Positions 24,446 through 43,734 are shown, counted from the stretch's first letter. The stretch: 64,000 nt of DNA from Branchiostoma floridae (GCF_000003815.2 NC_049983.1:25034617-25098616), one strand, 5' to 3'. Numbers and translations are program-made. Notes: generated by a model from the sequence alone, not told the origin.

Positions 24446-24635
24446 AGGTGGGACTGTAAAACTCGAGGCCTGTGTGGTCGATTTTCTCCGAGCAGATGAT
24501 AGGTGCTTTGCCTCGTTTTTAGGTGCCGTACTTATGTCCGATGGTAAAGTGGCATTTTGTTTATATTTGAATATTCAAACGAGACGAAAATTATTCGATA
24601 ACTTTACAAAGCAATAGATGCTGTTCAAGCAGCAG

Positions 24636-24790
24636 AATATGGCAATAAGATACGCCAAATAGCAATTACTCAAGCAACTGGATATGGTTTTAGAAGCGGT
24701 CAGACGCTTCCAGCCAAAATCATATCCAGTTACTTGAGTAATTGCTTTTTGGCGTATCTTATTACATGGATGTCTAACCTTCATCGACGT
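24636..24790. repeat. Foldback MITE family F5, copy 2
   Basis: AATAAGATACGCCAAATAGCAATTACTCAAGCAACTGGATATGGTTTTAGAAGCG is followed by its near-exact inverse ending in TTGGCGTATCTTATTACATGG. The stem is about 55 bp. Confidence 0.75.
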
Positions 24791-25536
24791 CAGAAGCAGA
24801 AGAGATTTTGGAAACCTATTTAGTTGAAAAATTTATTTCAAATTTTATCCAGTTGCTAATAAAAGGAACTTTTATTTTGTGAAACTCCTTACGTCTTAGT
24901 TTCGTTTGTTTTTTTGTTTGTTTATTTCGATCTTGATTAGTAATATTAATAATTAGAATTCACAATATACTCGCAAAATCGCTGTATTGACAGAACACGT
25001 CTAAATGAAATGAAATCAAGATACATTTTAGATATATAAGTTTCCTTCATCTTTCTGGTGTGATGTCACTTTCCTTTACCGATGTTATTGGCAGTTATTT
25101 CTTGCTGCTAGCAAAAGAAGAAAAACAATTAAAGAAAAACTAACAGAATACCATATTCCCTTTCCCAGTAGTGGGTCCGAAAGAGTGCTACCATCATCTG
25201 CAAAGATGGAAGGATGCCTACTTCTACTAGTGAGTCGGTGCGGTAAGCATGGTCACATGTTTGACATGCAGCTAACGTCCGCCGGTATCACAGCGAAATG
25301 GCCAATTCACGAGACGGAACGAAATCTCTCCCGCCAGCCGACCTGTGGGCCGGAATAATAGCATGTCATATCTCCGGTACGCCTCTTATACCCCCTTTCC
25401 ACCAGGACGGCGCTCTCGCCGCGCTCTCTCTGCGACCTAACATTTGACAGATCGCTCAACGAGTTCTATAGAAAAGAAACGAATATTTTTACACTTTGTG
25501 TGTCTTCTCAGTCGCACTTTTACGTTTTGTATGATA

Positions 25537-25692
25537 TCACTCACTCACTCACTCATCCACTCACTCACTCACTCACTCACTCACTCACTCACTCACTCAC
25601 TCACTCACTCACTCACTCACTCACTCACTCACTCACTCACTCACTCACTCACTCACTCACTCACTCACTCACTCACTCACTCACTCACTCAC
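25537..25692. repeat. CACT tetranucleotide microsatellite
   Basis: About 38 nearly perfect ACTC units. The resulting Leu-Thr-His-Ser open frames are artefacts of the repeat. The DNA before it (24800-25536) and after it (25693-26045) has no recognised gene. Confidence 0.97.
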
Positions 25693-26045
25693 GGCCCATA
25701 ACCAGAGTGGTCGTAGGGGCTCCACGACATCCATCGGCGGTGATCTTTGCCCATCTCGTTCTGTCCATATGTCGGTATACCCAGTGTGAAAGCGAAGGAT
25801 ACATATATACTATCTAGGTCGCAGTAAGAGCGCAGTGCAGTCGCCGTGTAGTGGGAAGGGGACCTTAGCACCTAGCAGGGATAATAACATGTCATATCTC
25901 CGGTACGCATCTCAGCACCTGGCCGGGAATCCTGCCCGATAGGTTCCCATATCTGAGCCCACCCACGCTCTATATACTAGTAACCTCTCTTGGCTGGAGA
26001 AAAATAGTGCTACGTTTCCGGCTATGGTCATGAAAAAATAGGATT

Positions 26046-26312
26046 TTTCAACTTGAAAGTTCATCTGTGTTGGTAGAAGTCATTCTTGAAATAATTGAAC
26101 TGTAATTTCCAACACAAAAATTGTACTCACCCAAATTTTCACTTCCTGCAACCTATGATTCACTGCTCACTGAGTCACGTGTTCTGTCTGCATAACGTGA
26201 CGTCACGACAGCAGTGGATTGTTCATTCCTTGACAAAGACTGATGCTGTCCAGTCGAAAATTTGGGTGAGTCCAATTTTTGTGTTGGAAATTGCAGTTAA
26301 ACTATTTCAAGT
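26046..26312. repeat. Foldback MITE family F7, copy 1
   Basis: AACTGTAATTTCCAACACAAAAATTG...ACCCAAATTTTC on the left is matched by GAAAATTTGGGTGAGTCCAATTTTTGTGTTGGAAATTGCAGTT on the right. Copy 2, with shorter spacing, is at 59931-60108. Confidence 0.65.
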
Positions 26313-27469
26313 AGGATTTTCCATCTTTGACCGCATCTGTAAGCAGCGTCTCGTATTGCCGCAGAACAACGTGAAACAGTCAGAATTGCCCCAAAGAAGG
26401 TGACAGGCAGTTATCGAAACGTCAGTGGAAATAATTTAAAAGTTGCCAGTGGTCGATCCAAAAATACATCTAGCTTCGGCATGTGTTTTTCTAGTACTCT
26501 CCAAGCAGAGGTTCTTTGAGTTTTAGGCGTTATACATGTATCATGCTTTCTACTTTGTGCAATATAAAACAAAATGCTATTATATACCAATAACAACGCC
26601 TTGAAACGCGCCAAAGCAGCCGAAATCGAACCTCTGCTCAAAGAGTATTTTTCGAGGTCGGTCGAAAAACCGAAACACGACGTTGTTTTTCCCTGGCCTG
26701 ATGGTGGCAATGCGCGCTGGACCCATTACATGTTACTCAGGCAGGTCCGCATCCAGGCAGCGTTCTGGGCGAGACGCTGATTGCTACAGCGGAAAGTTGA
26801 AAAAGCACTTAAAGAACGGAAGTCAAGGCCGCGAAGTTAGGTATACAGGCAGCCTTGAGAGTCTTGGAGATCCTGAATATTTATTCAGAGGCCATCAACG
26901 TGTACATGTACCCTGGCCCCAAGTTTCTACGAGAAAGTTTGGGACTACAATTATACATACAGTGTAATGAGACTACATCGCCTTCCGGGCGGTACATCTT
27001 CAAATATTTTGTTTAGTCTGTTCAAACAAGGGAGACACGTTGCCAATGCCGGGGCTTTTGAAATGAATGAATGAACTTTATTGCTCGATAATTGTACATG
27101 ATGAAACGTATGGCAACAGCTACTAAACTGCATACATATACAGAACAAAAACATTATATGGTTTAAAGTACAGTCATGTGTGAATGATCTGGTCCTGCAT
27201 TTGGAATATTATGCATATATCAGAGGTAAAGTTAGAATAAATGATAACCATTAGTAATAAAACAGGATAACGTAGGAATAACACATGCCTTCGATCTTGC
27301 TACAACATAAGTACTAGTAAATTAATGATGTACCATTAACATAATGTGACTTGAACACAGAAGTGGCATGAAGTGAGGATGGGATTTGAATGCCAATGTG
27401 AAATACGACAAAAATTACATAATCTATAACAATGTGTTATTCCTATGTATGGATTCATGTCAAAGTAGT
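26313..27469. other. No gene seen; repeat fragments
   Basis: 26500-26660 shows a weak inverted pair (CCAAGCAGAGGTTC / GAACCTCTGCTCAAAG). At about 27060 an AATGAATGAATGAACTTTATTGCTC stretch looks like the reversed 3' tail of a LINE-type element. No exon recognised. Confidence 0.35.
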
Positions 27470-27755
27470 GGTTGAAGTCATTGCCCTTAAGTGCGAGGGT
27501 AATGCGTTCCATACTCCCATGATCTAAGTTTCACCCTGACCAAGACTTTGATAAATGGTACATGCTACCTTCTCTGCTTAGCACTCAGCACTAATGAGGA
27601 AGAATTTGGGAGTTAAACACACATCACTACCAGTGGACTAGCCTGCTGCTGTAGTAGCTGGCACAAATGTGTGGCCCAAGGGCTACAAAAATGGAGATGG
27701 GCGCCACGTCCCTAAGCATCTGCACAGATGCGCGGGCAACTTTAATACCTTCTTA
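27470..27755 (+). mobile_element. tRNA-derived SINE, 5'-truncated copy
   Basis: Shares the body of the SINE at 4453-4745 (AATGGTACATGCTACC, TTAGCACTCAGCACT, CATCACTACCAGTGGACTAGC, GTGTGGCCCAAGGGCTAC, GATGGGCGCC). The tRNA-like head is lost or diverged. Confidence 0.65.
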
Positions 27756-28179
27756 CACTCAAAATGTGTAGGTATGAATACCACCAATATAGCGTGTCAA
27801 CAAATGAAAGTCAAAATCTCTTAAGTCCACACCGCCCTAACATGACTAATAGAATATTAGTAGTTCACTGTGTCCTGCTGTTGCAGTAGTCTGGACACCC
27901 AAACATTGTAAATTAGGTCAAAGTGAATTTTAAAAAAAACAATAGCTACAAATTAGTAGTTTTACATCATGCAAGACATCATGCATACACATTTAACCTT
28001 GCTATGATAGTGAGAATGAATGCACGATACACGATAAGTAAATATTATCTCCAAGAATATGTAAGGGTCCACCTTATTCCTGGTGCTTTAGCTTTCTAAA
28101 AGTTTTAGTAGAGAATGTAACACTACAAAGCCTTACGAAATGTTGCCCAAACTGGTGTAAAAGCCGGATTCGTACATCT

Positions 28180-28738
28180 ACTATTGAGATTTAAGTAGGT
28201 GTAGAACTGTATACAGCAGGTGAAATGTAACGGTATTTAACACTGAACTGCAAGGGAGACTCCAGAAGGCGTTTCAGCACCAAGGCTGGGGTCTGCCGAT
28301 GTTTCTTATCATCTACTGCAAGTCTCTTATCATCTACTGTAAAACTCATTAAGTCCACCAGAGGCCAGAAAACATTCATCTACAGAGCAACAGCACTCTG
28401 GAACACTCTCCCTACTGCTACTCCCACAGCCACCTCCACTGCTTCCTTCAAAAGAAAACTGTGTGAATGTCTAGGCGACCCTTACGCATGGTAAATTAGT
28501 CATACACGTGTATATACAGACCCTGACCTCTCATTGCAAATATTGTTGTCGATGATATGATGTTATGCACTCCATTTTAGATGATATGTAAGTTATCCTA
28601 CACCATGTATATATAAATGTTCTTTTTATGTATCGTCTATGTGTTTGTCAGCAGGGCTAGCCCTTTGTAATAGCCGTAGGCTAGTTGGGCAGCCCTGGCT
28701 GTGTGTTCGGTACAGCCAAATCAATAAATAAATCATCT
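28180..28738 (+). pseudogene. 3' end of a CR1/L2-like non-LTR retrotransposon (fragment)
   Basis: About 28300-28490 reads, in one frame, as the typical end of a LINE reverse-transcriptase ORF: KLIKSTRGQKTFIYRA, then TALWNTLPTATPTATS, then SFKRKLCECLGDPYAW and a stop. A 3' region with the phrase TAGCCCTTTGTAATAGCC follows and ends in an AATAAATAAA-type tail at about 28725. Only the C-terminal tip remains, so it is a dead 5'-truncated insertion. Family placement rests on the Ala-Leu-Trp-Asn motif near the end and the A-rich short-repeat tail. Confidence 0.7.
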
Positions 28739-28787
28739 ACTGTACATCTTATTCTGCAAACGTTTGGTCCCAACTACACCTACTGAC

Positions 28788-29390
28788 TCCTAGTTTACCC
28801 TTGACCTACTGATCCCTGGTTTACCCTTGACCTAATAAGCCTTGGTTTACCCTTGACCAATTCTAGGCATCTCCTGGCGTGACCACGTCACAAATGAGGA
28901 GCTCATGCAAAGAGCTAAGGTGCCTCTTACCAGTGAGACAGTAAGGAAAAGAAGATTGAGATTGGTCGGGTATGTATGGCGCCTATCCGACAAAAGAACA
29001 ACAAAACAGCTATGTCATGGGCTCCTAAGGGCACCCGTTCCAGGGGTAGGCCAAAAACTACACTAAGACGGACAATCTTAGAAAAATGGGGCTAAACAGC
29101 ATGGAAAGCACGGCAGTAGCTGCACAAGACCGCAACCTTTGGAGAAAGTATGCTCAACGAGTCGACCAATGCAACAGTGTTGCGGGAGGGTCTAAGGTCT
29201 AAGGTAAGGTTACCCTTGACCTACTGACCCTACTTTATCCTTGACCTACTAAGCCTTGGTTTACCTTGACCTACTGAAACCATATTGACCCTTGACCCTT
29301 GATAAACCCTGACCCCTGATAGACCCTGGCCACAGATGTACCCCTAACCCCTGATATACCTTTGACCTACCTGATGTACCCCCCGACCAA
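28788..29390. repeat. TTACCCTTGACCTACTGA minisatellite, interrupted by a LINE fragment
   Basis: Degenerate units of about 30 bp built on TACCCTTGACCTACTGA(T/C)CC occupy 28788-28860 and 29212-29390. The two parts are separated by the retrotransposon fragment at 28860-29195, which probably inserted into the array. Confidence 0.7.
28860..29195 (+). pseudogene. Non-LTR retrotransposon ORF2 C-terminal fragment, frameshifted
   Basis: Translating from 28866 gives LGISWRDHVTNEELMQRAKV, followed by RKRRLRLVGYVWRLSDKRTTKQLCHG. This is the familiar C-terminal segment of LINE polyproteins (W-R-D/N-E-E then R-R-L-R-x-x-G-H/Y-V-x-R). The reading frame then shifts, and the expected R-G-R-P-K-T-T-L-R-R motif appears in another frame. 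In-frame stops follow. It is a decayed remnant with no endonuclease or catalytic RT part present. Confidence 0.75.
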
Positions 29391-29562
29391 TGAAAGAACC
29401 TTACAGATTTGCATATAGAGATTCAAAAGATTTGGTATTGTTTGCATGTAAAAATCAGATTTTGTTTCCCATTTTGCCTCCCTCACTGATACAGAAAATA
29501 GAAACCGGCTGAACCTGCTCTACGCCCGTCCAGCCATTGGGCTAGCGCTGTGATTTAGATAT

Positions 29563-32500
29563 TCATGTGCGACTGAAAAAAGACGATCTGCACGCGAGCT
29601 GGTCTATGCAGTAAGTGTCGAACACCACAGTGTCGCAAGAGGGCCTGTCGTGTATGCCGTAAGTGTCGAACGTGCGCGAGGGAAGTGGGGGCAGAACACT
29701 TGAAGGTAGGGCGGGCTGAACGCTTGAGGCTATTGGAGGCTGATCACTAGAGGATAGAGGAGGATCATCATAACCACGTGAGGGTAGCGGGGGCTGAACA
29801 CAGCTGTCCGGGCGGTAACAGCTCGACCCCTGACCGGGTACTGATCTGTTGTAGGTCGCAGTAGAGGCAGCAGGGTCGGGGATGACGCTTGGAGGGCCTA
29901 GCCGCCTGTCGTACGTGTGAGGAGGTACGTCATATCCGCCCCCGGTGCTGTCGGGGCGCACGTCATATCCGGTTCGGTCTTCGGCCGGCGGCAAGTCGTA
30001 TTCAGCTTCCTGTGTAAGATGGCAAATATTGGCCATTTTATCTTCAGAAAGAAATATATAGATTCGTCATTATTCAGGTGTCTCCACAACAATTAAGTGT
30101 GAAATGTTTGCAACTCGATCGCAGAACTATTCTAACGGCTCCGCCTTTGAGCCGTCGCCAAAAAGAAACCTACCTCTCTCCGTCCGCTCGTGTTCCCTCC
30201 CCCGCCCCGTGCCGTAGCTCTGGGCGGGACGGGCGGCACCGGGGGCAGCGGCCGTCGACTCATCTCCATGGCCCGCCGCCGGTTTTTCTTCTCTTTAGCC
30301 TTCCGCATTCTGGAAAACACGGTTTTCATTTTGGTGTCACTGGAACTTCAAGGTTTCCTCGCTGGCTTAATTGGCATTTCCACTTTTCTCATCAATGAAT
30401 TATGAAAGATTGCAGTCTTAACGAATATTGATAGATGGGCATAAGAAATTCTAAACATAATTTTTGGATCATATGGATGATGTCATCCGGTTTTATTGTC
30501 CCTAATATGACTTTTTTCTACGGGAGAATACATCACTTTGGTACATACCACTGCAATGCACGTTCGCATCTTGATATCTTCAAATGATCGGTCGTTACTA
30601 GAAAATAATTGTTTTCATCTAATTAAAATATTATTTTCTGATAACTAGCACTTTAATTAAGATGTGTCATAGGTACTTTAAGATGTATCACAGGTACTTT
30701 AAGATGTGTTACAAGCACAAGACTCTCTGTCGTTCAGACGGTTTACCTTCTGCTGAGAGTGAATGAGATGACAGCTATGGCCAGCGCCAGCAGCAGCGAG
30801 CCGACCACGAGCCACAGCCACTCCCTGGAGGGGACGGGACCTGGGTGGGGCAAAGGTAAACTTGTCAGGACATGCAGGCCACTCCCGACGGGCAAGGCTG
30901 GAGGGAACGGGACCTGGGTGGGGGGAGGGGAGAAATTTGTTTGTTTGTTTGTTTGAACCTTTATTTATTCATGAAAGCTCAAATCGGCTCAAAACGGCCG
31001 CTTTTCATTGAGGTCATGAGGAAAAAGGCAAGGGTCAGACTTGTCAAGAAATAAAGAAAATAGTCTTAGTTGTTTTGCTTGTTTGTTTTCTTTTTCCTTA
31101 ATTTTCGCGTTCTATTTCTTACATTATAGTTCTTACTCTTATCCATCAAGGTAAAAATGAACAATGAGTTAATAGTACTACACTTAAAAGTTACACAAAC
31201 TTTACTAACCTATTGTCCTTGCCTATTGATATTGAATACATTTTTGTACATTAAGAGCTCAACAAAAAGGCTCCGCCTCCTAGGCGTTGCCAAAACGGAC
31301 AGGAACAGTCAATCAACTTAACTACACACGTAAATGTTTTCTTTAGATAAAGCATGATTGGCTGACAGCTGGTTAGAGGCCACGCCCACAAATGTGGAAA
31401 CCTCAGCCCGATTTAGAAGAGCCTTCCAATAAGCCTTTTCACAGTAGTCAGGACGCATGTGCGGCGACAGGAATTCTAGGTAATATGTCAAAGGGTAAGG
31501 CCCACAAAAAGTAAATAAAACCCATCTGGACGTTGTTATGCAAATCGAAGCAATGGTCAAGACAAGGACTGTTTACGTTTTGTGGGCCTTACCCTTTGAC
31601 ATATTACCCAGAATTCCTGTCGCCGCACATGCGTCCTGACAACTGTGAAAAGGCTTATTATTATACGAGGAGCGAGGCTCCACATGTAGCATCCATAGCA
31701 GGTTCTCTGGAGTCTTTTTTGCGCTCATAATACACTTTTGCTGGTCATTTCTTTTTGTACTGGGTCGCTGATTGCCGGCAGTCGCTGATCCAGGGCCAAT
31801 GAGTCAAGGACCGGAGATCAGTGACTCAGTACAAAAAGACATGGCCAGCAAAAGTGTATTATGAGCCGGAAAATGCAACAGAGAGCATGCTACGGAGGGT
31901 AGCTTCGCTAGGAAAATGGCATGAAAAAGAAGCTGTTAGACCATACCTGAAAACGTACCCTCCCTACTGCAGTTTGCACCAAAGATTCCTAACGTGCAGT
32001 TACAGATGTTGCCGCTAGGGTGTCCCTCGCACCGGCCAAAGTTCAGACAAGGGTTGGGCGAACAGGGGGCCGCGCCTGCGCACAGAAGCAAACTGGTCAT
32101 TTCTCATCAGTGGTTAAAACGATACGTGCAATTCTACATGTTGATTTATTCAGATATTCCCATGCGTAGGTTAATTCATTTGTATCAACACCTTTGTTTG
32201 TCTGTATGCTATGTTTATAAAAGACCTTGCGAAGCCGCTGTACTGTTTTGGCAAGTATATAAAATGTAATGAATGCCTGGCTCATTTTCAGTGTTTACGC
32301 CTGTTTTTGCAACATTTTTTTACTATTTCATATAATCATATTTTTCTCCTATATTTCTTTTTGTTACCGTTACTGTTTGAACCAGATCGAGACTAATCTG
32401 TTCTGTAGCCAGTCGTTGCTAGGCGACGGCGAGACTAGTGTGACCTGTTTACCACCCACACACTCCTGCTTCGGGATCATTTTTTAAAATGTTTTTCTTC

Positions 32501-33900
32501 GTGGAAGGGAAACGTATTGTTCCTATTTATTTAAAGAATTAGGAAAAATACATGAATATCTCCACTGCACCTTGGCCATTTTGTCAAAGACAAATACTAA
32601 AAAAAATGATTTTGTGGAGCAAAAATGGCATTCTAAGCTCAAAATCGAAATTTAGAACCCCTTTCGAATCTTAGTGCCATGTTCGAAGATTCGACTGCCA
32701 GAGGTCAATGACCGCGCCCACTTGGAAATTAGATACCCGAATGTGTTGCTTTGTGCGAATACACTCGAATATATCACACGTCAAGACCATGTTAATGTAA
32801 AGATCTTGCATTTCCAGTAGCGGCCCAGATGCTATAACGTTAAATATACAATACAACATGGTGTGATCCATACCATCCGAGGCTGGGACCAAGGGTGAGG
32901 CGGAATATACCGTGGTGTATTTTATCTACGCCATAAATGCCCAGGAAATACACGTTTCGATGCGAAATACGCCAGAACATTTCGAACATTTCTGTTCTCG
33001 AACAAAAGAATTGTATAAACCGCGATTGGAGCGTCAGAATGCGGTATTCGAATTTTCGACAGTGGAACATGCGGCGCACTCGAAGTGCGTTCGAATTATT
33101 CCATCGAAGCCCATATGATAACCCCAGGTATTACCCTGTCCGGAACAGCCGTATCGAATGTTATGTAATACACTTTCCCTTCCTTGCCTGTCCATTGGTC
33201 TGATTAATATGCATGTACAAGCGTCCTTAGATACATTTTATGGTGTCTAAATGTCTCCTACGTTATATCAACCTATCCCTAAACGCTACGACGGAAACCC
33301 AATAGTATATAATATCGATTGTCGTAGTTTGGATTAAAAAGAGTTTTGAATAAAATTAATCAAAATGTTTGCTGAATGGAAGTCTGGCGTCACATGCGGG
33401 GTACGATTTTTACGATAGTTACACCAATGCAGCAAAGCTGAAATATCAGAAATGATGTTTGTGGGAGCCTTTTTTTATCCCGAGATAGTTGAATCTTGAA
33501 TCTTACCCACTCAAGATTTCTTCAAGAAAATCATACATTTGCTTTCATGAACCTATCGCATATTCAGTGTAATGCAAATGTAGTATAGAAAACTATTCCC
33601 TCCTTAAACCACTGTCTGTAGACAATTACATTACAGACAGGACCCTTAGTCTACGACAATGAGTGAGAAACATTTAATCTAGTTGACCACCAGATTGTGG
33701 TTCCACGTGCACTGACTATATGGTCTAGAGATAGTCACTGGTACATGTTTATTGTACATGTACACCCGTGAAAAGGAAAGTAGCCCCGACATTGTCGCCC
33801 TACCTGTGCTGTCCAGGATTTCTCCCGTCGCGGACATGGTGCCGATGGGAGCCAGCTGAAACGACATCATCGCACACAAAAGGGGAAGGGCGAGGCGCAT
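29563..33900 (-). CDS. Type I membrane protein: single EGF domain, TM helix, proline-rich and YDxP cytoplasmic tail
   Basis: I do not recognise an orthologue. Five minus-strand exons join in continuous phase to 296 residues: 33804-33900, 31959-32075, 30747-30840, 30174-30309, 29563-30009. Residues 1-22 form a signal peptide (MRLALPLLCAMMSFQLAP). Exon 2 is a classic phase 1-1 EGF exon with six cysteines (37, 42, 48, 57, 59, 68; spacing 4-5-8-1-8). Exon 3 holds a membrane helix (about 79-101), followed by a basic stop-transfer stretch (103-122). The tail has PLPPVPPVPPR (123-133) and two PPLPSR motifs (about 221 and 255), which fit class II SH3 ligands. It also has YDLP (Y152), YDVP (Y174) and YDDP (Y228), the pYxxP form bound by Crk-type SH2 domains in docking proteins such as p130Cas. 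It probably acts at the plasma membrane as a receptor-like scaffold for tyrosine-kinase signalling; this role is inferred from motifs only. An exon between 1 and 3 could have been missed. Confidence 0.75.
30834..30925. repeat. Tandem duplication of the acceptor and 5' edge of the membrane-helix exon
   Basis: The exon 3 start and its intron end (ACGGGACCTGGGTGGGG on the plus strand at about 30834) are repeated 73 bp further upstream in the gene (about 30908). The copy includes a second AG/GTCCCGTTCCC acceptor and the neighbouring GCCACTCCC phrase. The offset is not a multiple of three, so use of the upper acceptor would shift the frame. Confidence 0.7.
31268..31683. repeat. Foldback MITE in intron
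   Basis: TAAGCCTTTTCACAGTAGTCAGGACGCATGTGCGGCGACAGGAATTCTAGGTAATATGTCAAAGGGTAAGGCCCACAAAA at 31430-31508 is almost exactly inverted at 31578-31660. The arms extend outward to a CGGAGCCT/AGGCTCC pair. The stem is about 80 bp. Confidence 0.8.
31714..31870. repeat. Foldback MITE in intron
   Basis: GCTCATAATACACTTTTGCTGGTCATTTCTTTTTGTACTG on the left is mirrored by CAGTACAAAAAGACATGGCCAGCAAAAGTGTATTATGAGC on the right, with inner CGCTGAT/ATCAGTG. It sits less than 100 bp from the EGF exon. Confidence 0.8.
32290..33700. other. Intron 1 of the EGF/YDxP gene, no further feature
   Basis: No additional exon is recognised. A weakly repeated phrase (CGAACATTTC..., CGAATTTTCGA) is present at 32660-33070. 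Confidence 0.35.
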
Positions 33901-34379
33901 GCTGACAGGGTCGCCTCCTCACAAGTCAGGCTCAACAGTAGCAAACAGCCATACAGTAGCAAACAGCCACTGTCACGATAAAGATGGTGTTTCAACGTCG
34001 ATACATTCAACTATAGACCAGACGATTTTTCTAATCGCGCTGGCAGCTTTTGCGTGAGGCAAAAATCAGTCGGTTGTGTAAAGGAAAGCGATGAATATTC
34101 AGAATGTCACGAATTTTATAATTTCGCGTCTGGGTCGATCTCGACACGCTCGGCAAATATGCGCGTGTCAGGCGGTGTTTGGATACCTCGTGTTTTGAAC
34201 GCTAGTTCACCTTTATCCACAGGGTGTCCTATATCCGTTGTATTTAACAATAGGATATTTAGGGATAAGAAGCCCGAGGACGACGATTTCAATTGCAATT
34301 TTTCTCAAATACTGCAGTTTGAAACCACCGTCCGTCGTCGTGACATCCCTGATAAAGGTGAACTAATGTTACATGTTCT

Positions 34380-34860
34380 GGTGGTGATTTTATACAAAGA
34401 TATATATGTTTATTGCAAGTTCATACCCGAGGCCTAATTACAGGTACAAACAACATGTATCATAAGAAAAGTACAAAATTAAGGTGCTAAGAACTACATT
34501 TTATGACTATATTGTGCTACTGAAGTGTACATTACATTAGTTTTGTTGGGTTTGACTTCTTCTTTTTAGGCAGTGGAAGACGAATTTACCCACTTCGTTC
34601 ATAATGTGTGGGTTCTTTGATCTTGATAACAGGATTTCTTATTGTCAGAGATAGTTAGAAAGTAAGCCGTGTATTTTGTACACACTCATAACTAGTTGGT
34701 TTCTGATATCATCATAAAAAGAACAATTAGAGATAAAATGACCCTCGTCTTCCACAGCATTTGAGGGGCACTATTTACAAATCTTCTCGTATACAGGTAG
34801 CTTCATATTCCTCTCCTTAATAATCACTTGCTTGCAACCTTTTAGGTTAGTAGAATTTAG
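34380..34860. repeat. Dispersed LINE-like repeat (TTTATTGCAAGTTC start), copy 1
   Basis: TGTTTATTGCAAGTTCATACCCGAGGCCTAATTAC...GGGTTTGACTTCTTCTTTTTAGGCAGTGGAAGACGAATT. The same order of phrases is found at 36221-36470 and 40130-40370. Read on the minus strand it resembles the 3' end of a non-LTR element. No conserved protein is visible. Confidence 0.5.
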
Positions 34861-35755
34861 GATTAAACGAGGAAGATAGATGGAATAGATGTAAAAATAA
34901 TTGCTTGAAAAATATCTATTCGGGAGCTATTTGCGATGGTTTTATCATATGTTCATTGACGAGTTAATTTTGTACAGTTCGAAACGCGTTTATCGACCAG
35001 TTGATTCTATCTTCTACCCTACGTAAATATTCAGATCATATTTCCGAACTATGACCGCTGACCTCCTCTCACAATTCTGTTTTCCACATTTGACTAATAT
35101 GTTTATTTTTCGTATTTTTAATTTATGTTATTTCTATTATCATTACTTTTAATTTTCTGCATTGTTGTATAAGTTTTAAATTTCATCATTTGTGCTTAAA
35201 TGCACTCCGGCCAGAAAGAATAGCGTTACATCATTACGAATACACTGATGGAGATATGAATAAAATGAACGTACTGCATTTGAAGGCCAGTGGATAGTTA
35301 AAAATCAGACGGAATTGTTTGATGGAAGCCCTTGGAATACAACTTCGTCCACAATATACACAATCGGGTTGTTGACTTTCAATCTAGAGGTTTTGGGGTG
35401 CTATTTTATTCCCTGAGGGCAATGAAAATTCGCGAAAAAAAATTCACAAAAAAATCAGCATTTCAATAGATATATGAGAAAAGGTAAATTTGTATGGTTT
35501 GCCATCACTATTAGGCAGATTTATGAGAAATTCCAGTGAAATTCGATTTTTCTAAATTTTAAGAAGCACCAATCAAAACGTACAGTGTGGTCTTAGGTCG
35601 CATCTTTAAAAGGCGATAGTCGCCTGTTATGTCATCGATATCCCTTCTATAGCATTGGTAAATCCCCATTGATGAATAATGCAACAAATTATGGCCACCC
35701 AAGAGTTTCTCTCTGTTCTCATGTTGAAGAAAAACAAACCGCAATTTTTCTGGAG
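34861..35755. other. Intergenic, no gene seen
   Basis: A/T-rich DNA between the EGF/YDxP gene and the esterase. No exon or known repeat was recognised. Confidence 0.4.
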
Positions 35756-35965
35756 ATACTGTAAATGCAGAAATGTTCGCAGTGGTGTTATGTTCGCGGT
35801 TTTCGCGAGGCAGTCTTAACGCGAACTTAAAACCTCCGCGAACATATTCCATTACAGTATGTGACTAGTGTATGGCACTACCGAGAACTTAAAACCACCG
35901 CAAACACTCCATTTTCCCGCTAACGCTAAATTAAATCCCCGCGAACTTAAATGCCTTTACAGTAT
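35756..35965. repeat. MITE family F2, copy 2
   Basis: ATACTGTAAATGCAGAAATG left end, TGCCTTTACAGTAT right end, with GTTCGCGG/CCGCGAAC blocks inside as in the copies at 5621-5816 and 50342-50550. Confidence 0.75.
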
Positions 35966-36220
35966 TAGTACCTGTTGCCTTGAAGGCTCTACGAGTCGTA
36001 ACCAGTTTAATAGTTATTATTTAACAGATTCTCTGAAAAGTAATCCATAGAGTCTCCTGTCGGGAGATGCCGCCTTATTGTGAATTCATGTGTAAATGCA
36101 ATTAAGACAAATACGTAATGTGTCAGTAATAGCTTTATTCAATAATCTTGTATTTCCTTCCCAAGGTTAGCCCTTAACAATAACCAATGGCTATTTGGGT
36201 AACCTTGGCTGATTGTGCAG

Positions 36221-36470
36221 CAAAACAAATAATAATGATAGCTTTATTGCAAGTTCATGCCAGAAAGCTAATCGCAACAAAGTGGTATACATACTTGTAT
36301 ACTTAACGAAGAAGGAAAATGAGATTTGCAGATAGATTAAAAGGAAAATATCTATTCTAAATCTAAGTCTACTTAAACTTATTGATGGGTTTGATTTCTT
36401 TTCTGTATGTAGTGGGAGATGAATTGTCCAACATTTCCGTAGGTAAAAGGGTTGTACGACTTAACAAATA
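36221..36470. repeat. Dispersed LINE-like repeat, copy 2
   Basis: GCTTTATTGCAAGTTCATGCC...TGATGGGTTTGATTTCTTTTC...AGTGGGAGATGAATTGTCC: same order of phrases as 34380-34860. An AATAAA on the minus strand at about 36242-36247 could serve the esterase transcript. Confidence 0.5.
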
Positions 36471-36536
36471 AATGACCACATATATACGTTCAGTCACATT
36501 TCGCTTCCTGAGTATAAATCTTTATTTCTTTCAAAT

Positions 36537-43641
<7,105 letters not shown>

Positions 43642-43734
43642 GTTGGTGATGTCTGTCCTTCAGGGTAGTTAACTACTTCCGGTAGGTCAATGCCATGTAA
43701 CATGTTAAGCTGCCTTTAGCTTTAATTCAGGTTT

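Noticed and set aside
25444-25817. Open frames with long Leu-Thr-His-Ser repeats
   Set aside because: They are all six-frame readings of a pure CACT microsatellite with no codon structure.
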